DNA of 64,000 nucleotides from Clostridioides sp. (GTDB lineage Bacteria; Bacillota; Clostridia; Peptostreptococcales; Peptostreptococcaceae): NCBI GenBank assembly GCA_031261505.1, contig JAISJN010000012.1, positions 1 to 64,000 of the forward strand, read 5' to 3'. Shown piece by piece: positions 8,837 to 18,311 of this stretch (position 1 is its first letter; each line of letters starts with the position of its first letter). The notes under the pieces were generated by a model. It saw only the letters and a program-made list of their open reading frames with translations, ran no database searches and was not told where the DNA came from. The position numbers and the translations under genes were made by a program.

Positions 8837-10258
8837 TTATGGTTTGTATATTCCGTGAAATTCCTGAGTTGCGTATATGGTATTGTCTGGTTTAACACTC
8901 AAACCAAAGCCCATACTAGCGTAGCCCTTATGTAGGATATCGCCACCTCCATTACTCCCCTGAGTCTTCCATACCTCTATTATCCTTTTAGCTATTTCAT
9001 TTGCATCTGTACTCCTGTACACGTACTTATCTTCTGGTTTCCCCTTGTATATGTACTCGCTCTGCACCAAGGCATATCCATCTGGCACCTTTGTCCAGTC
9101 TAGGTAGTTCATAAATGTAGAGTACGAATTCTTTCCGTCGATTACATGTGACATGGTGTTCCTATTCGCCATTAGTTTAGACCAGTCTGTAGACAAACCT
9201 TCCAACCTCGATATATTGTTTAGATTTGACCTTCCATTTGCCTTTCTGTAGTCATTTAGCTGTGAGTACATCTGACTTCTTATCCAACCTGCAAACTGTG
9301 AGTTAGTTACATCAAAGTAGAATCCGTGGTCGTTTGGCCTGTTGTTTGTAGCTGCATTTACAGCCTCTCTCACCGCGTTTTTATCTACTCCTCCGACAAC
9401 TGTCATTTTTTTCGCATTCCTTATGACTTCCTTGTTGCTGCCTTGACTTACTAGCACTACTGGCTTGTTTTTTGCTATTGGCGAAACTGTAAGTGAATCT
9501 ACTAAGTTATATGCCTGTGCTAGATGTACCTGTGAAAAATCCTTATAGAAGTAGTATATCATATTTTTATTTGTTTCAAACCTATTCGCTCCACCTATTC
9601 TTATCGCACTGAGTTGATTTGCTACGTTGTCGCTCACTGAGTCGCTTGAGCCTAGTACGTACCTGTTGATTTGTGATTTGTCCACGCTCATATTGAATGT
9701 ATTTCCATCTGTTAAAACTATAGGGTCTCCGTCCCTAGCCGCTATAGCCGAGGCGCTTATTGCATCAGCCTCACCTCTAAATCCATTTGCCACCATTATT
9801 TTATTTATTTTCTTAAGTGATATGATCTTTTCAGCGACCTTTTCGCTGGTTTCAATTCTATTTGCTCCGCCGAGTCTTTCTGTCTCTATTCCCAGATTTT
9901 TGATTTGATTTTCAATTGAATCCGATATCGAATCCGTCGTACCTATTATATATGCTTTTTTTACACCACCTAATCGGCTTAATGTAGCAGTTGGTATACT
10001 TGATTGTTTGACGAGCAGTATAGGTGCGTTCTCTGCACCCGCCAGACCACTAGCACTTAGTCCGTCTGCCAGAGTTCGCTCTGAATTCACCAATATTACC
10101 TTGTTGTAGGACTGCTTTTCAGCTATTAGCTTAGCAGTCTCGTACCTATCGATACCCTTGATCTGGTCTAGCGAATCCAGAGCAAACGAGTTTGTCGATA
10201 TTGAAAATATCACTGCAATTGCTATACCTAGTGAGTAACCAAGTTTTTTTATCCTCAT
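8837..10258 (-). CDS. Secreted CWB2 repeat protein with C-terminal CAP/SCP-like domain (start adjusted to MRIKKLGYS)
   Basis: Signal peptide after MRIKK; CWB2 motifs (IKGIDRYETAKLI, LGGANRIETSEKV, IGGANRFETN); C-terminal MYSQLNDYRKANGRSNLN...MSHVIDG...GFGLSVKPDNTIYATQEF. Confidence 0.8.
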   Translation of the reverse strand: MRIKKLGYSLGIAIAVIFSISTNSFALDSLDQIKGIDRYETAKLIAEKQSYNKVILVNSERTLADGLSASGLAGAENAPILLVKQSSIPTATLSRLGGVKKAYIIGTTDSISDSIENQIKNLGIETERLGGANRIETSEKVAEKIISLKKINKIMVANGFRGEADAISASAIAARDGDPIVLTDGNTFNMSVDKSQINRYVLGSSDSVSDNVANQLSAIRIGGANRFETNKNMIYYFYKDFSQVHLAQAYNLVDSLTVSPIAKNKPVVLVSQGSNKEVIRNAKKMTVVGGVDKNAVREAVNAATNNRPNDHGFYFDVTNSQFAGWIRSQMYSQLNDYRKANGRSNLNNISRLEGLSTDWSKLMANRNTMSHVIDGKNSYSTFMNYLDWTKVPDGYALVQSEYIYKGKPEDKYVYRSTDANEIAKRIIEVWKTQGSNGGGDILHKGYASMGFGLSVKPDNTIYATQEFHGIYKP

Positions 10259-10486
10259 CTTATCCTCCGTTAAACTGAGCTTCACACCACAGACATATCC
10301 TGTCCACAGCGCTCTACTCCCCCATTTGAAATTGAATAATCCATAAACAAACCCGAAAACCAATTTTAAATTGAAAAAAGACCATCTAAATGGAAACTAC
10401 CTAAAATCTCATTTGATTTTTATAGTTTACATACAGACAGTCTTCACTGTAATCTCAACGCATAGCTAGTAATATGTATTAAATTA

Positions 10487-10630
10487 CTATCTTTCGCATT
10501 CTTGATTGGCAACTGTGCAAGAAGTTTTACAAGCTGATTGACATGATGTCTGGCATTCTCCACATCCGCCTCTTTTAGCACTTTCTTTTAAAGTAGCTCC
10601 TGATAATGTTTGTATATGTTTTTTTTCCAT
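10487..10630 (-). CDS. SCIFF (six-cysteines-in-forty-five) ranthipeptide precursor, 47 aa; not in the supplied ORF track
   Basis: Codon-by-codon reading of the minus strand gives MEKKHIQTLSGATLKESAKRGGCGECQTSCQSACKTSCTVANQECER*; six Cys; RBS ggaggaagagtc before ATG. Confidence 0.93.
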   Translation of the reverse strand: MEKKHIQTLSGATLKESAKRGGCGECQTSCQSACKTSCTVANQECER

Positions 10631-10717
10631 GACTCTTCCTCCAATATAATTTTATTCTAAACTGTATTATATCATATTGGGCTTGCATTTGTAAAATTTT
10701 ACTTTATGATTTAATAT

Positions 10718-11083
10718 TTACTTACTGAAGTTTACGCCGATTACTCCACCTATTCCTCCTGCCACTGCCATTAGTATAATTTTGTATACCATGCTAATCT
10801 GAAATGCAAATGCTTCTTGCACTAGGAACACTGTGAGGAAGATACATATCATATACATTACCCCTACGGATAGACCGTAGACAAGCCCTCTTTCCTTGAT
10901 GTGTTTCGATGCGTAAAATCCTCCGAACGCCGATGATATAGTTGTAATAAACGAAGCTACCATGCCTATCGAATCCGCTCCTAGACTTGTAAATGTAAGT
11001 GCTGCATTATAGATGAATAATATGCCTAATGTGAGTATGTACGCAAAACCTAAGCCCTTAAAAACGTATTTCGTCTTGTCCAT
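10718..11083 (-). CDS. TIGR04086-family membrane protein
   Basis: Small 4-TM protein between yajC and SCIFF, matching the known clostridial gene order. Confidence 0.75.
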   Translation of the reverse strand: MDKTKYVFKGLGFAYILTLGILFIYNAALTFTSLGADSIGMVASFITTISSAFGGFYASKHIKERGLVYGLSVGVMYMICIFLTVFLVQEAFAFQISMVYKIILMAVAGGIGGVIGVNFSK

Positions 11084-11084
11084 A

Positions 11085-11129
11085 AAAAAACCTCCTTTTG
11101 AATATATATATTCGACGAGGAGGTTTTTA
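11085..11129 (-). promoter_or_regulatory. Terminator-like hairpin whose 3' arm contains the Shine-Dalgarno of the TIGR04086 gene
   Basis: Minus strand aaaaacctcctcgtcgaatatatatattcaaaaggaggtttttttATG. Confidence 0.6.
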
Positions 11130-11157
11130 TTACATAATTTTTATTAAATTATGTATA

Positions 11158-11568
11158 TTATTCGTTATCGCTATTAGAATTATCTTCAGTAGTCTTTTCT
11201 AATTCTACAGTCTTTTCTTCTTTAACTTCTTCTTTTTTGTCTTCTTTAATTTCTTTAACCTCAGCCTTAGCTCTCTCTGGTTTGTCAGATTTAGCTTCAA
11301 CTGAACCTATAGCCCATCTTTCGAAAGGTACTTTTGTTCTGCTTGGTCCTAGTTCTAGGACTACATGTTCTTCTTCAACTCTGGCTACAGTAGCTTTTAT
11401 ACCACCGATTGTTACTACCTTGTCTCCAACACTCAGGTTGTTTCTCATGTCTTTAAGGTTGTTATCTTTTTTCTTCTGTGGTTTGATTATAAACAACCAG
11501 AATATACCGATGATTACGGCCCACATAACAAGCATTGTTATTAAAGATTGTTGCGGCATTCTATTCAC
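11158..11568 (-). CDS. yajC: Preprotein translocase subunit YajC
   Basis: Single TM then KPQKKKDNNLKDMRNNLSVGDKVVTIGGI. Confidence 0.9.
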   Translation of the reverse strand: MNRMPQQSLITMLVMWAVIIGIFWLFIIKPQKKKDNNLKDMRNNLSVGDKVVTIGGIKATVARVEEEHVVLELGPSRTKVPFERWAIGSVEAKSDKPERAKAEVKEIKEDKKEEVKEEKTVELEKTTEDNSNSDNE

Positions 11569-11639
11569 TCCCTAATTTCTTATTTTTAACTATCTATTAC
11601 GTATTATACATCAAAAAATTTACAATTCCTAGCTATAGA

Positions 11640-12779
<1,140 letters not shown>

Positions 12780-13334
12780 TTATTCATTTCCGCCTTCATG
12801 ATTGTCCATGAATTTATAGTTCCCAGCGTACTTCTTATTTATTTCATTCGCAGTCTTTTTATCCAAATGTGAGTCCGATTTATCAGCCTCGCTTATGTAT
12901 GTCCCATTTGGAATCAAGTACTTTCTGATTGCAAATAACCCAGCCATGGCTACCACACCCATCAATACCTCAATCATACCATCTGCCTTTGGAAGAAGTA
13001 ACATCTTTCTAGCGATTGCGTAGAGTAGCGCCTCGATGAATGCACCTGGAATGTGAAGCGAAAGCATCACGACGAGTTCTACTCCTATTACTAACAGCAA
13101 TGCCTGCGCTAATATAGTATTCAGTGTATTATACTGAACTATATGATTAAAATCTACTATATATTCCTGCCATACTAGTCTCAAAAGATCAAATATACCA
13201 AAACAAATGGTAATCAAGACCACAAGTGCTAGTGTTTTTTCCAGCAAGAATGCAAGTTTTAAAAGTACTCCAGATTCTTTTGCCGACCTGCTCGTTTGGT
13301 TTCTTACTTCTAGTTCTATTTCCGACTTAGCCAT
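12780..13334 (-). CDS. Hypothetical membrane protein
   Basis: ORF with several hydrophobic segments, positioned between queA and tgt. Confidence 0.6.
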   Translation of the reverse strand: MAKSEIELEVRNQTSRSAKESGVLLKLAFLLEKTLALVVLITICFGIFDLLRLVWQEYIVDFNHIVQYNTLNTILAQALLLVIGVELVVMLSLHIPGAFIEALLYAIARKMLLLPKADGMIEVLMGVVAMAGLFAIRKYLIPNGTYISEADKSDSHLDKKTANEINKKYAGNYKFMDNHEGGNE

Positions 13335-13454
13335 ATCCTTTCCCCCTCTAATTAGTATTTATCTGATTAGGGCCTTAAGTGTGTGGTTGTCTAGAACTCG
13401 AATGAAGACTCAAGCCTACATCTGCGTGTATGTGTATATAGTTTTCAAGAGCTA

Positions 13455-14480
13455 CTATTTTATGAACATAGCGTCCCCGAAACTGAAGAATCTATATCTT
13501 TCTTCAACTGCAGTTTTGTAAGCGTCTAATATTGTGTCCTTATCACTTAAAGCACTTACCAACATGATTAATGTTGATTCTGGAAGGTGGAAGTTTGTAA
13601 TTAACCTGTCCACAATTTTGAATTCGTACCCTGGATAGATGAATATATCTGTCCATCCGCTGGTCTCTTCTATTCTTCCCTTTTCCTTGCTTGCTGATTC
13701 GACTGTTCTGCAACTTGTAGTTCCTACGCAGACCACTCTCTTTCCAGCTTCTTTGGCATTGTTTATCTTGTCTTTGGCTTCTTTTGTGACCACGTAATAT
13801 TCTGAATGCATGTGATGCTCTAATACATCGTCTACTTTCACAGGCCTAAATGTGCCAAGTCCTACATGAAGTGTTATAAATGCTATCTCAACGCCCTTTG
13901 CTCTTATCTGCTCTAGTAGTTCTTCTGTGAAATGTAGTCCAGCTGTAGGTGCTGCTGCCGAACCGCTGTGTTTCGAATATACAGTTTGGTATCTATCTTT
14001 TTCTTCTAGTTTTTCTGTGATGTACGGTGGAAGTGGCATACTTCCGAGTTCGTCTAAAATCTCTTCGAATATCCCGTCGTAGTGGAATTTAACTATTCTA
14101 GATCCGTCTTCTCCCATTGCAACTACCTCGGCTATTAGCCTTCCTTCTCCAAATTCGAATTTAGTTCCGATCTTAGCCCTCTTACCAGGTTTCACTAGAG
14201 TTTCCCAAGTGTCGTCCTCTGTTCTCTTCAGTAGTAGAAATTCAATCTTTCCCCCTGTTTCAACCTTCTGACCTATAAGTCTAGCTGGAATTACCTTTGT
14301 GTCGTTTAGCACTAGACAATCGCCGGGATTTAGGTAGTCTACTACGTCTTTGAATATTTTATGCTCTATATTACCAGTCTCTCTGTCTAGTACCATGAGT
14401 CTAGAGCTAGACCTGTCTTCTATTGGCACCTGTGCTATGAGTTCTTGTGGTAGATCAAATTTAAAATCGCTTGTCTTCAA
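13455..14480 (-). CDS. queA: S-adenosylmethionine:tRNA ribosyltransferase-isomerase (likely TTG start at 14480; track ORF begins 14498)
   Basis: [55 protein letters not shown]. Confidence 0.96.
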   Translation of the reverse strand: MKTSDFKFDLPQELIAQVPIEDRSSSRLMVLDRETGNIEHKIFKDVVDYLNPGDCLVLNDTKVIPARLIGQKVETGGKIEFLLLKRTEDDTWETLVKPGKRAKIGTKFEFGEGRLIAEVVAMGEDGSRIVKFHYDGIFEEILDELGSMPLPPYITEKLEEKDRYQTVYSKHSGSAAAPTAGLHFTEELLEQIRAKGVEIAFITLHVGLGTFRPVKVDDVLEHHMHSEYYVVTKEAKDKINNAKEAGKRVVCVGTTSCRTVESASKEKGRIEETSGWTDIFIYPGYEFKIVDRLITNFHLPESTLIMLVSALSDKDTILDAYKTAVEERYRFFSFGDAMFIK

Positions 14481-14613
14481 TTTCGTCTTTCCTTTCAAAT
14501 CAAATTTACTTCTTTATTTTCATATATTTTGTATTTATCTTCACATGTTTTTTATTTTTTGATGTCTATCTAATAATTATTGTCATTTTTTTCAAATATT
14601 TATATACTTTATT

Positions 14614-15642
14614 TTATTTTTTTCGCTTTGGCATTTCCACGCCCATGTGTTCGTAGGCGAGAGGCATTACCATTCTTCCCCTAGGTCCTCTGTTTATAAA
14701 TCCTAGTTGCAGAAGATATGGCTCGTATACATCTTCTATAGTGTTCCTATCTTCTCCAATCGATGCTGCCAAGGTGTCTAAACCTACTGGACCGCCGTCG
14801 AATTTATGAATTATAGTGTTCAGTAGTTTTTTATCTACATCGTCCAGTCCTAGAGCGTCTATCCCGAGTAGTTCTAAGGCTGATTTCGCTGTATCATCGG
14901 TTATTACGCCGTCTGATTTCACCTGTGCGAAATCCCTGACCCTTTTTAATAGCCTATTCGCTATTCTAGGTGTCCCTCTAGACCTTCTTGCTAGCTCCAT
15001 AGCCCCTGACTCCATTATCTCAACATCCAATATAGTTGACGATCTCATGATTATCTCAGCTAATTCTGGCTCTGTGTAATAGTCTAACTTACAGACTACC
15101 CCAAATCTGTCTCTAAGTGGATTTGTAAGCATACCAGCCCTTGTCGTAGCTCCTATCATAGTGAATTTAGGTAGATCTAGCCTTATACTTCTAGCTGATG
15201 GGCCCTTTCCGATGATTATATCCAGACAGAAATCCTCCATAGCTGGATACAATACTTCCTCAACACTTCTATTTAATCTATGTATCTCGTCTATAAATAG
15301 CACGTCGTTTTCATTTAAGTTTGTCAAAATTGCAGCTAAATCCCCAGCTCTTTCGATCGCTGGACCAGATGTGATCCTTAGGCTTACACCCATTTCATTT
15401 GCAATTATACCCGCTAGAGTTGTCTTTCCAAGCCCTGGAGGTCCGTACAAAAGTACGTGGTCTAGTTGCTCACTTCTGTTTTTGGCAGCTTGGATGAATA
15501 TGCTAAGCTGTTCTTTCGCCTTTACCTGACCTAGGTATTCTCCTAGGGTTTTAGGTCTTAGACTGTTTTCTATATCCACGTCTTCTGACTGCATAGTCGA
15601 CGTTATTATCCTGCTCTCTTCATCAAATTCTTGCATTTGCAT
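14614..15642 (-). CDS. ruvB: Holliday junction branch migration helicase RuvB
   Basis: [43 protein letters not shown]. Confidence 0.98.
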   Translation of the reverse strand: MQMQEFDEESRIITSTMQSEDVDIENSLRPKTLGEYLGQVKAKEQLSIFIQAAKNRSEQLDHVLLYGPPGLGKTTLAGIIANEMGVSLRITSGPAIERAGDLAAILTNLNENDVLFIDEIHRLNRSVEEVLYPAMEDFCLDIIIGKGPSARSIRLDLPKFTMIGATTRAGMLTNPLRDRFGVVCKLDYYTEPELAEIIMRSSTILDVEIMESGAMELARRSRGTPRIANRLLKRVRDFAQVKSDGVITDDTAKSALELLGIDALGLDDVDKKLLNTIIHKFDGGPVGLDTLAASIGEDRNTIEDVYEPYLLQLGFINRGPRGRMVMPLAYEHMGVEMPKRKK

Positions 15643-15658
15643 CCTCCTTTCTGAGTAT

Positions 15659-16255
15659 CTACATTGTCATAAGGTAGCCCAGTGATTTTTTGATTATCTG
15701 TTCAGTAGTCATATCTCCGTTATTCGCTACCCTTCCGACTGCTTCCCTAGCTTCCGGTGCACTGTATCCCAATGAAACCAGTGCTTCTACAGCCTCGCTC
15801 TGTGTTCCTATTATCGAGTTAGAAGAAAGTAAAGTCGGTTCGAACAATACATGTTCTTTATCTACCTTGTCCTTTAACTCTAATATAATTCTTTCAGCTG
15901 TCTTTTTTCCTACACCAGGTGCCTTTGAAAGATTTGTGATATCATCGCTTAAAATAAATCCACCTAGCTTTTCTGGTGAAGCGAACGATAGTATTGCAAG
16001 TCCTACTTTAGGACCTATCTTAGAAACAGATGTGAGAAGTTCAAACATTCTAAGCTCTTCTTTAGTAGCAAATCCACAAATGCTTAAATCATCTTCTCTC
16101 ACTATCAATTTAGTGTAGATTTTAGCTGTCTTTCCTACTCCGAGATTTGCTATTGTATTTGTCGATGCGTGTATTTCATACCCAATTCCATTGTTCTCAA
16201 TTACTATGTAGTTGATATTAAGTTCTTCGACTTTTCCTTTTATATAATTAAACAT
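15659..16255 (-). CDS. ruvA: Holliday junction branch migration protein RuvA
   Basis: [13 protein letters not shown] start; HhH motif [19 protein letters not shown]. Confidence 0.96.
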   Translation of the reverse strand: MFNYIKGKVEELNINYIVIENNGIGYEIHASTNTIANLGVGKTAKIYTKLIVREDDLSICGFATKEELRMFELLTSVSKIGPKVGLAILSFASPEKLGGFILSDDITNLSKAPGVGKKTAERIILELKDKVDKEHVLFEPTLLSSNSIIGTQSEAVEALVSLGYSAPEAREAVGRVANNGDMTTEQIIKKSLGYLMTM

Positions 16256-16321
16256 ATTTTTTCCTTTCATCCCCATGACTAAAGTCAAGGGCTTTCTGGC
16301 AATTTTTTAGTAATAATTAAA

Positions 16322-16843
16322 TTACACCGTACTCCTTGCGTTGTTTCCATGAATATTTTTCAACGTCTTCTCAAGCCTATTTGCGTGTGCGTGGCATATT
16401 GCAATCGCCAATGCGTCGGCTACGTCATCAGGCTTTGGAACAGCCTTTAAATTTAAAAATGCTGTGACCATCTGTTGCACCTGTGCCTTTGTCGCCCTAC
16501 CGTATCCGACTACCCCCTGTTTCACCTGCAGAGGTGTGTACTCGTAGACTGGCTTGTTGTTATGAGTGCAGGCGAGTAGGGTCACTCCTCTTGCCTGTGC
16601 CACTGTAATCGCCGTCTTCACGTTTTTATTGAAGAACAGTTCCTCTATACCAACTTCATCTATATTGTAATTTTTTATTATTGTATCTATTCCCTTATAG
16701 ACCATCTCTAGCCTTCTACAGTTGTCCATGTGAGCTGGTGTAGTCACCGCTCCATAGTCTATCGGAGTGAATTTGTTGTTTTTGTATTCAACTATCCCAT
16801 ACCCAACTATAGCTATTCCCGGGTCTATTCCCAAAATTAACAT
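16322..16843 (-). CDS. ruvC: Holliday junction resolvase RuvC
   Basis: LGIDPGIAIVGYGIVE, EELFFNKN, ARGVTLLA, KPDDVADALAIAICH. Confidence 0.97.
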   Translation of the reverse strand: MLILGIDPGIAIVGYGIVEYKNNKFTPIDYGAVTTPAHMDNCRRLEMVYKGIDTIIKNYNIDEVGIEELFFNKNVKTAITVAQARGVTLLACTHNNKPVYEYTPLQVKQGVVGYGRATKAQVQQMVTAFLNLKAVPKPDDVADALAIAICHAHANRLEKTLKNIHGNNARSTV

Positions 16844-17000
16844 TTTTACCCCCTAATTGTCGACTGTACATGATTATTTATCTCAAGTTACAATCGACCA
16901 CTTGCAAAATCATATTATTTCATTATATCATAAAAATAAATATAAGCGAACCCCACAACATGTCGTCGCAGGGCTCTCATCTGGGTATTTGACTTTATGA

Positions 17001-17083
17001 ATTTAAATGGTAACTGCTTAATTGTATATATCTTCTCGAGTTAAATGCCGATTGCTTTATTTGTCTATATCTTTCTCAAGTTG
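17001..17083 (-). repeat. Tandem pair of minimal (~41 bp) units sharing the termini of the dispersed hairpin repeat family
   Basis: Minus strand: AACTTGAGAAAGATATAGACAAATAAAGCAATCGGCATTTAA / AACTCGAGAAGATATATACAATTAAGCAGTTACCATTTAAA. Confidence 0.55.
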
Positions 17084-17094
17084 TGATTATTTTC

Positions 17095-17703
17095 CTATCC
17101 GCTGAAATCTTCTAGTTTGTTATAAGCTTCGTCTTCGTTGTCAGCCATGATTCCCTTGTTTATTTCATCCTGAGCGCTCTTTGGAAGAGATGTCAACTGT
17201 ATCTTTGTCTTCTCAACCACTAATTTCTTTCCCTTATCGTCGTATTTATACAGCACGATATTGCCCTCGTCAGACTCTATTGAATACTTCCCATACTTTT
17301 CCTTATTAGTAGCCATAGTTTCTTCTTTTATTTCCTGGTCTTCTAAGATAATTTCCGATGAAGTTATACTCTTTATCTGTTTTGCTGGGTATTCCTTAGT
17401 GATGTATTCCTTCACGTCCTTTTCGCTCTTGCCTACGTATTCAGCTGGTACCATACCAGCCATAATATAAGTCCTCTTGTAATTTGTCTCTGTCTCTGAA
17501 TCGTTTTGCAACCATACCTCACAGTCTTTCGCTATCTTAACAGACTGAGACTTTTCTACCTCCACCTTTGCCGCTGTTGCCTTGGCAACCGTGCTGTTCG
17601 GAGAAATAGCTGTTCCTAAGAAGAATCCGCCTGCAAATACTACTATTCCAGCCAATACAAAGACGGCTATTTTTTTATACATATATATATTTTTTTCTCG
17701 CAT
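17095..17703 (-). CDS. BofC-like (BofC C-terminal domain) membrane-anchored protein
   Basis: N-terminal TM; LQNDSETETNYKRTYIMAGMVPAEYVGKSEKDVKEYI pattern; next to ruvCAB as BofC often is. Confidence 0.6.
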   Translation of the reverse strand: MREKNIYMYKKIAVFVLAGIVVFAGGFFLGTAISPNSTVAKATAAKVEVEKSQSVKIAKDCEVWLQNDSETETNYKRTYIMAGMVPAEYVGKSEKDVKEYITKEYPAKQIKSITSSEIILEDQEIKEETMATNKEKYGKYSIESDEGNIVLYKYDDKGKKLVVEKTKIQLTSLPKSAQDEINKGIMADNEDEAYNKLEDFSG

Positions 17704-17867
17704 TTAGTATTTCACCTTCCTTTTCTTTCATTTTTACCAAAAAGAAGGGTTTTATACAGTAGTCTGAAATTAATGCTAAAATTTTTTATTTTGTATATAG
17801 CAACTTTACTTGGACATAATTAATAGTAAGGTAAATCCTTAACTTTAATATTTTTGGAGGTAACTAG

Positions 17868-18188
17868 ATGAACAAAGTATCATGTGGCGTAGACACCTGC
17901 TCTTATTACAAAAGCAATGAATGTTGTGCCGAAAGAATCAATATAGCAGGGAAATCAGCTTCAAATGCAGAAAACACAAAATGCGGTACCTTCCTTGAAA
18001 AAGCTCAGTACAGCAATTTGACAAACAACACAAATTCAAACGACCAAACCTTCGTAACCTGTAATGCAGACACTTGCAAACACAACCAAGCTGGTAATAG
18101 ATGCGAATTGAAAAACATACAGGTAAGTCCACTTTCCGACAATCCAGTTATGTACTACGGAACATACTGCGATAGTTTTGAGAAATAA
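17868..18188 (+). CDS. DUF1540 domain protein, two Cys-rich repeats
   Basis: CGVDTCSYYKSNECCAERINIAG...C and CNADTCKHNQAGNRCELKNIQV...C. Confidence 0.85.
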   Translation: MNKVSCGVDTCSYYKSNECCAERINIAGKSASNAENTKCGTFLEKAQYSNLTNNTNSNDQTFVTCNADTCKHNQAGNRCELKNIQVSPLSDNPVMYYGTYCDSFEK

Positions 18189-18191
18189 CCT

Positions 18192-18235
18192 AAAAAGATA
18201 TCCCCAAGCTCTACATGCTGGGGATATCTTTTTAT
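18192..18235. terminator. Rho-independent, probably bidirectional terminator
   Basis: aaaaagatatccccaagctctacatgctggggatatcttttt between convergent genes. Confidence 0.85.
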
Positions 18236-18311
18236 TTATTTAGTGATTAAACTATCCAGTAATCTAGATGTTAATCGTCTATCCTTGTCTCTAATTCTTA
18301 AAAACCTCGTC

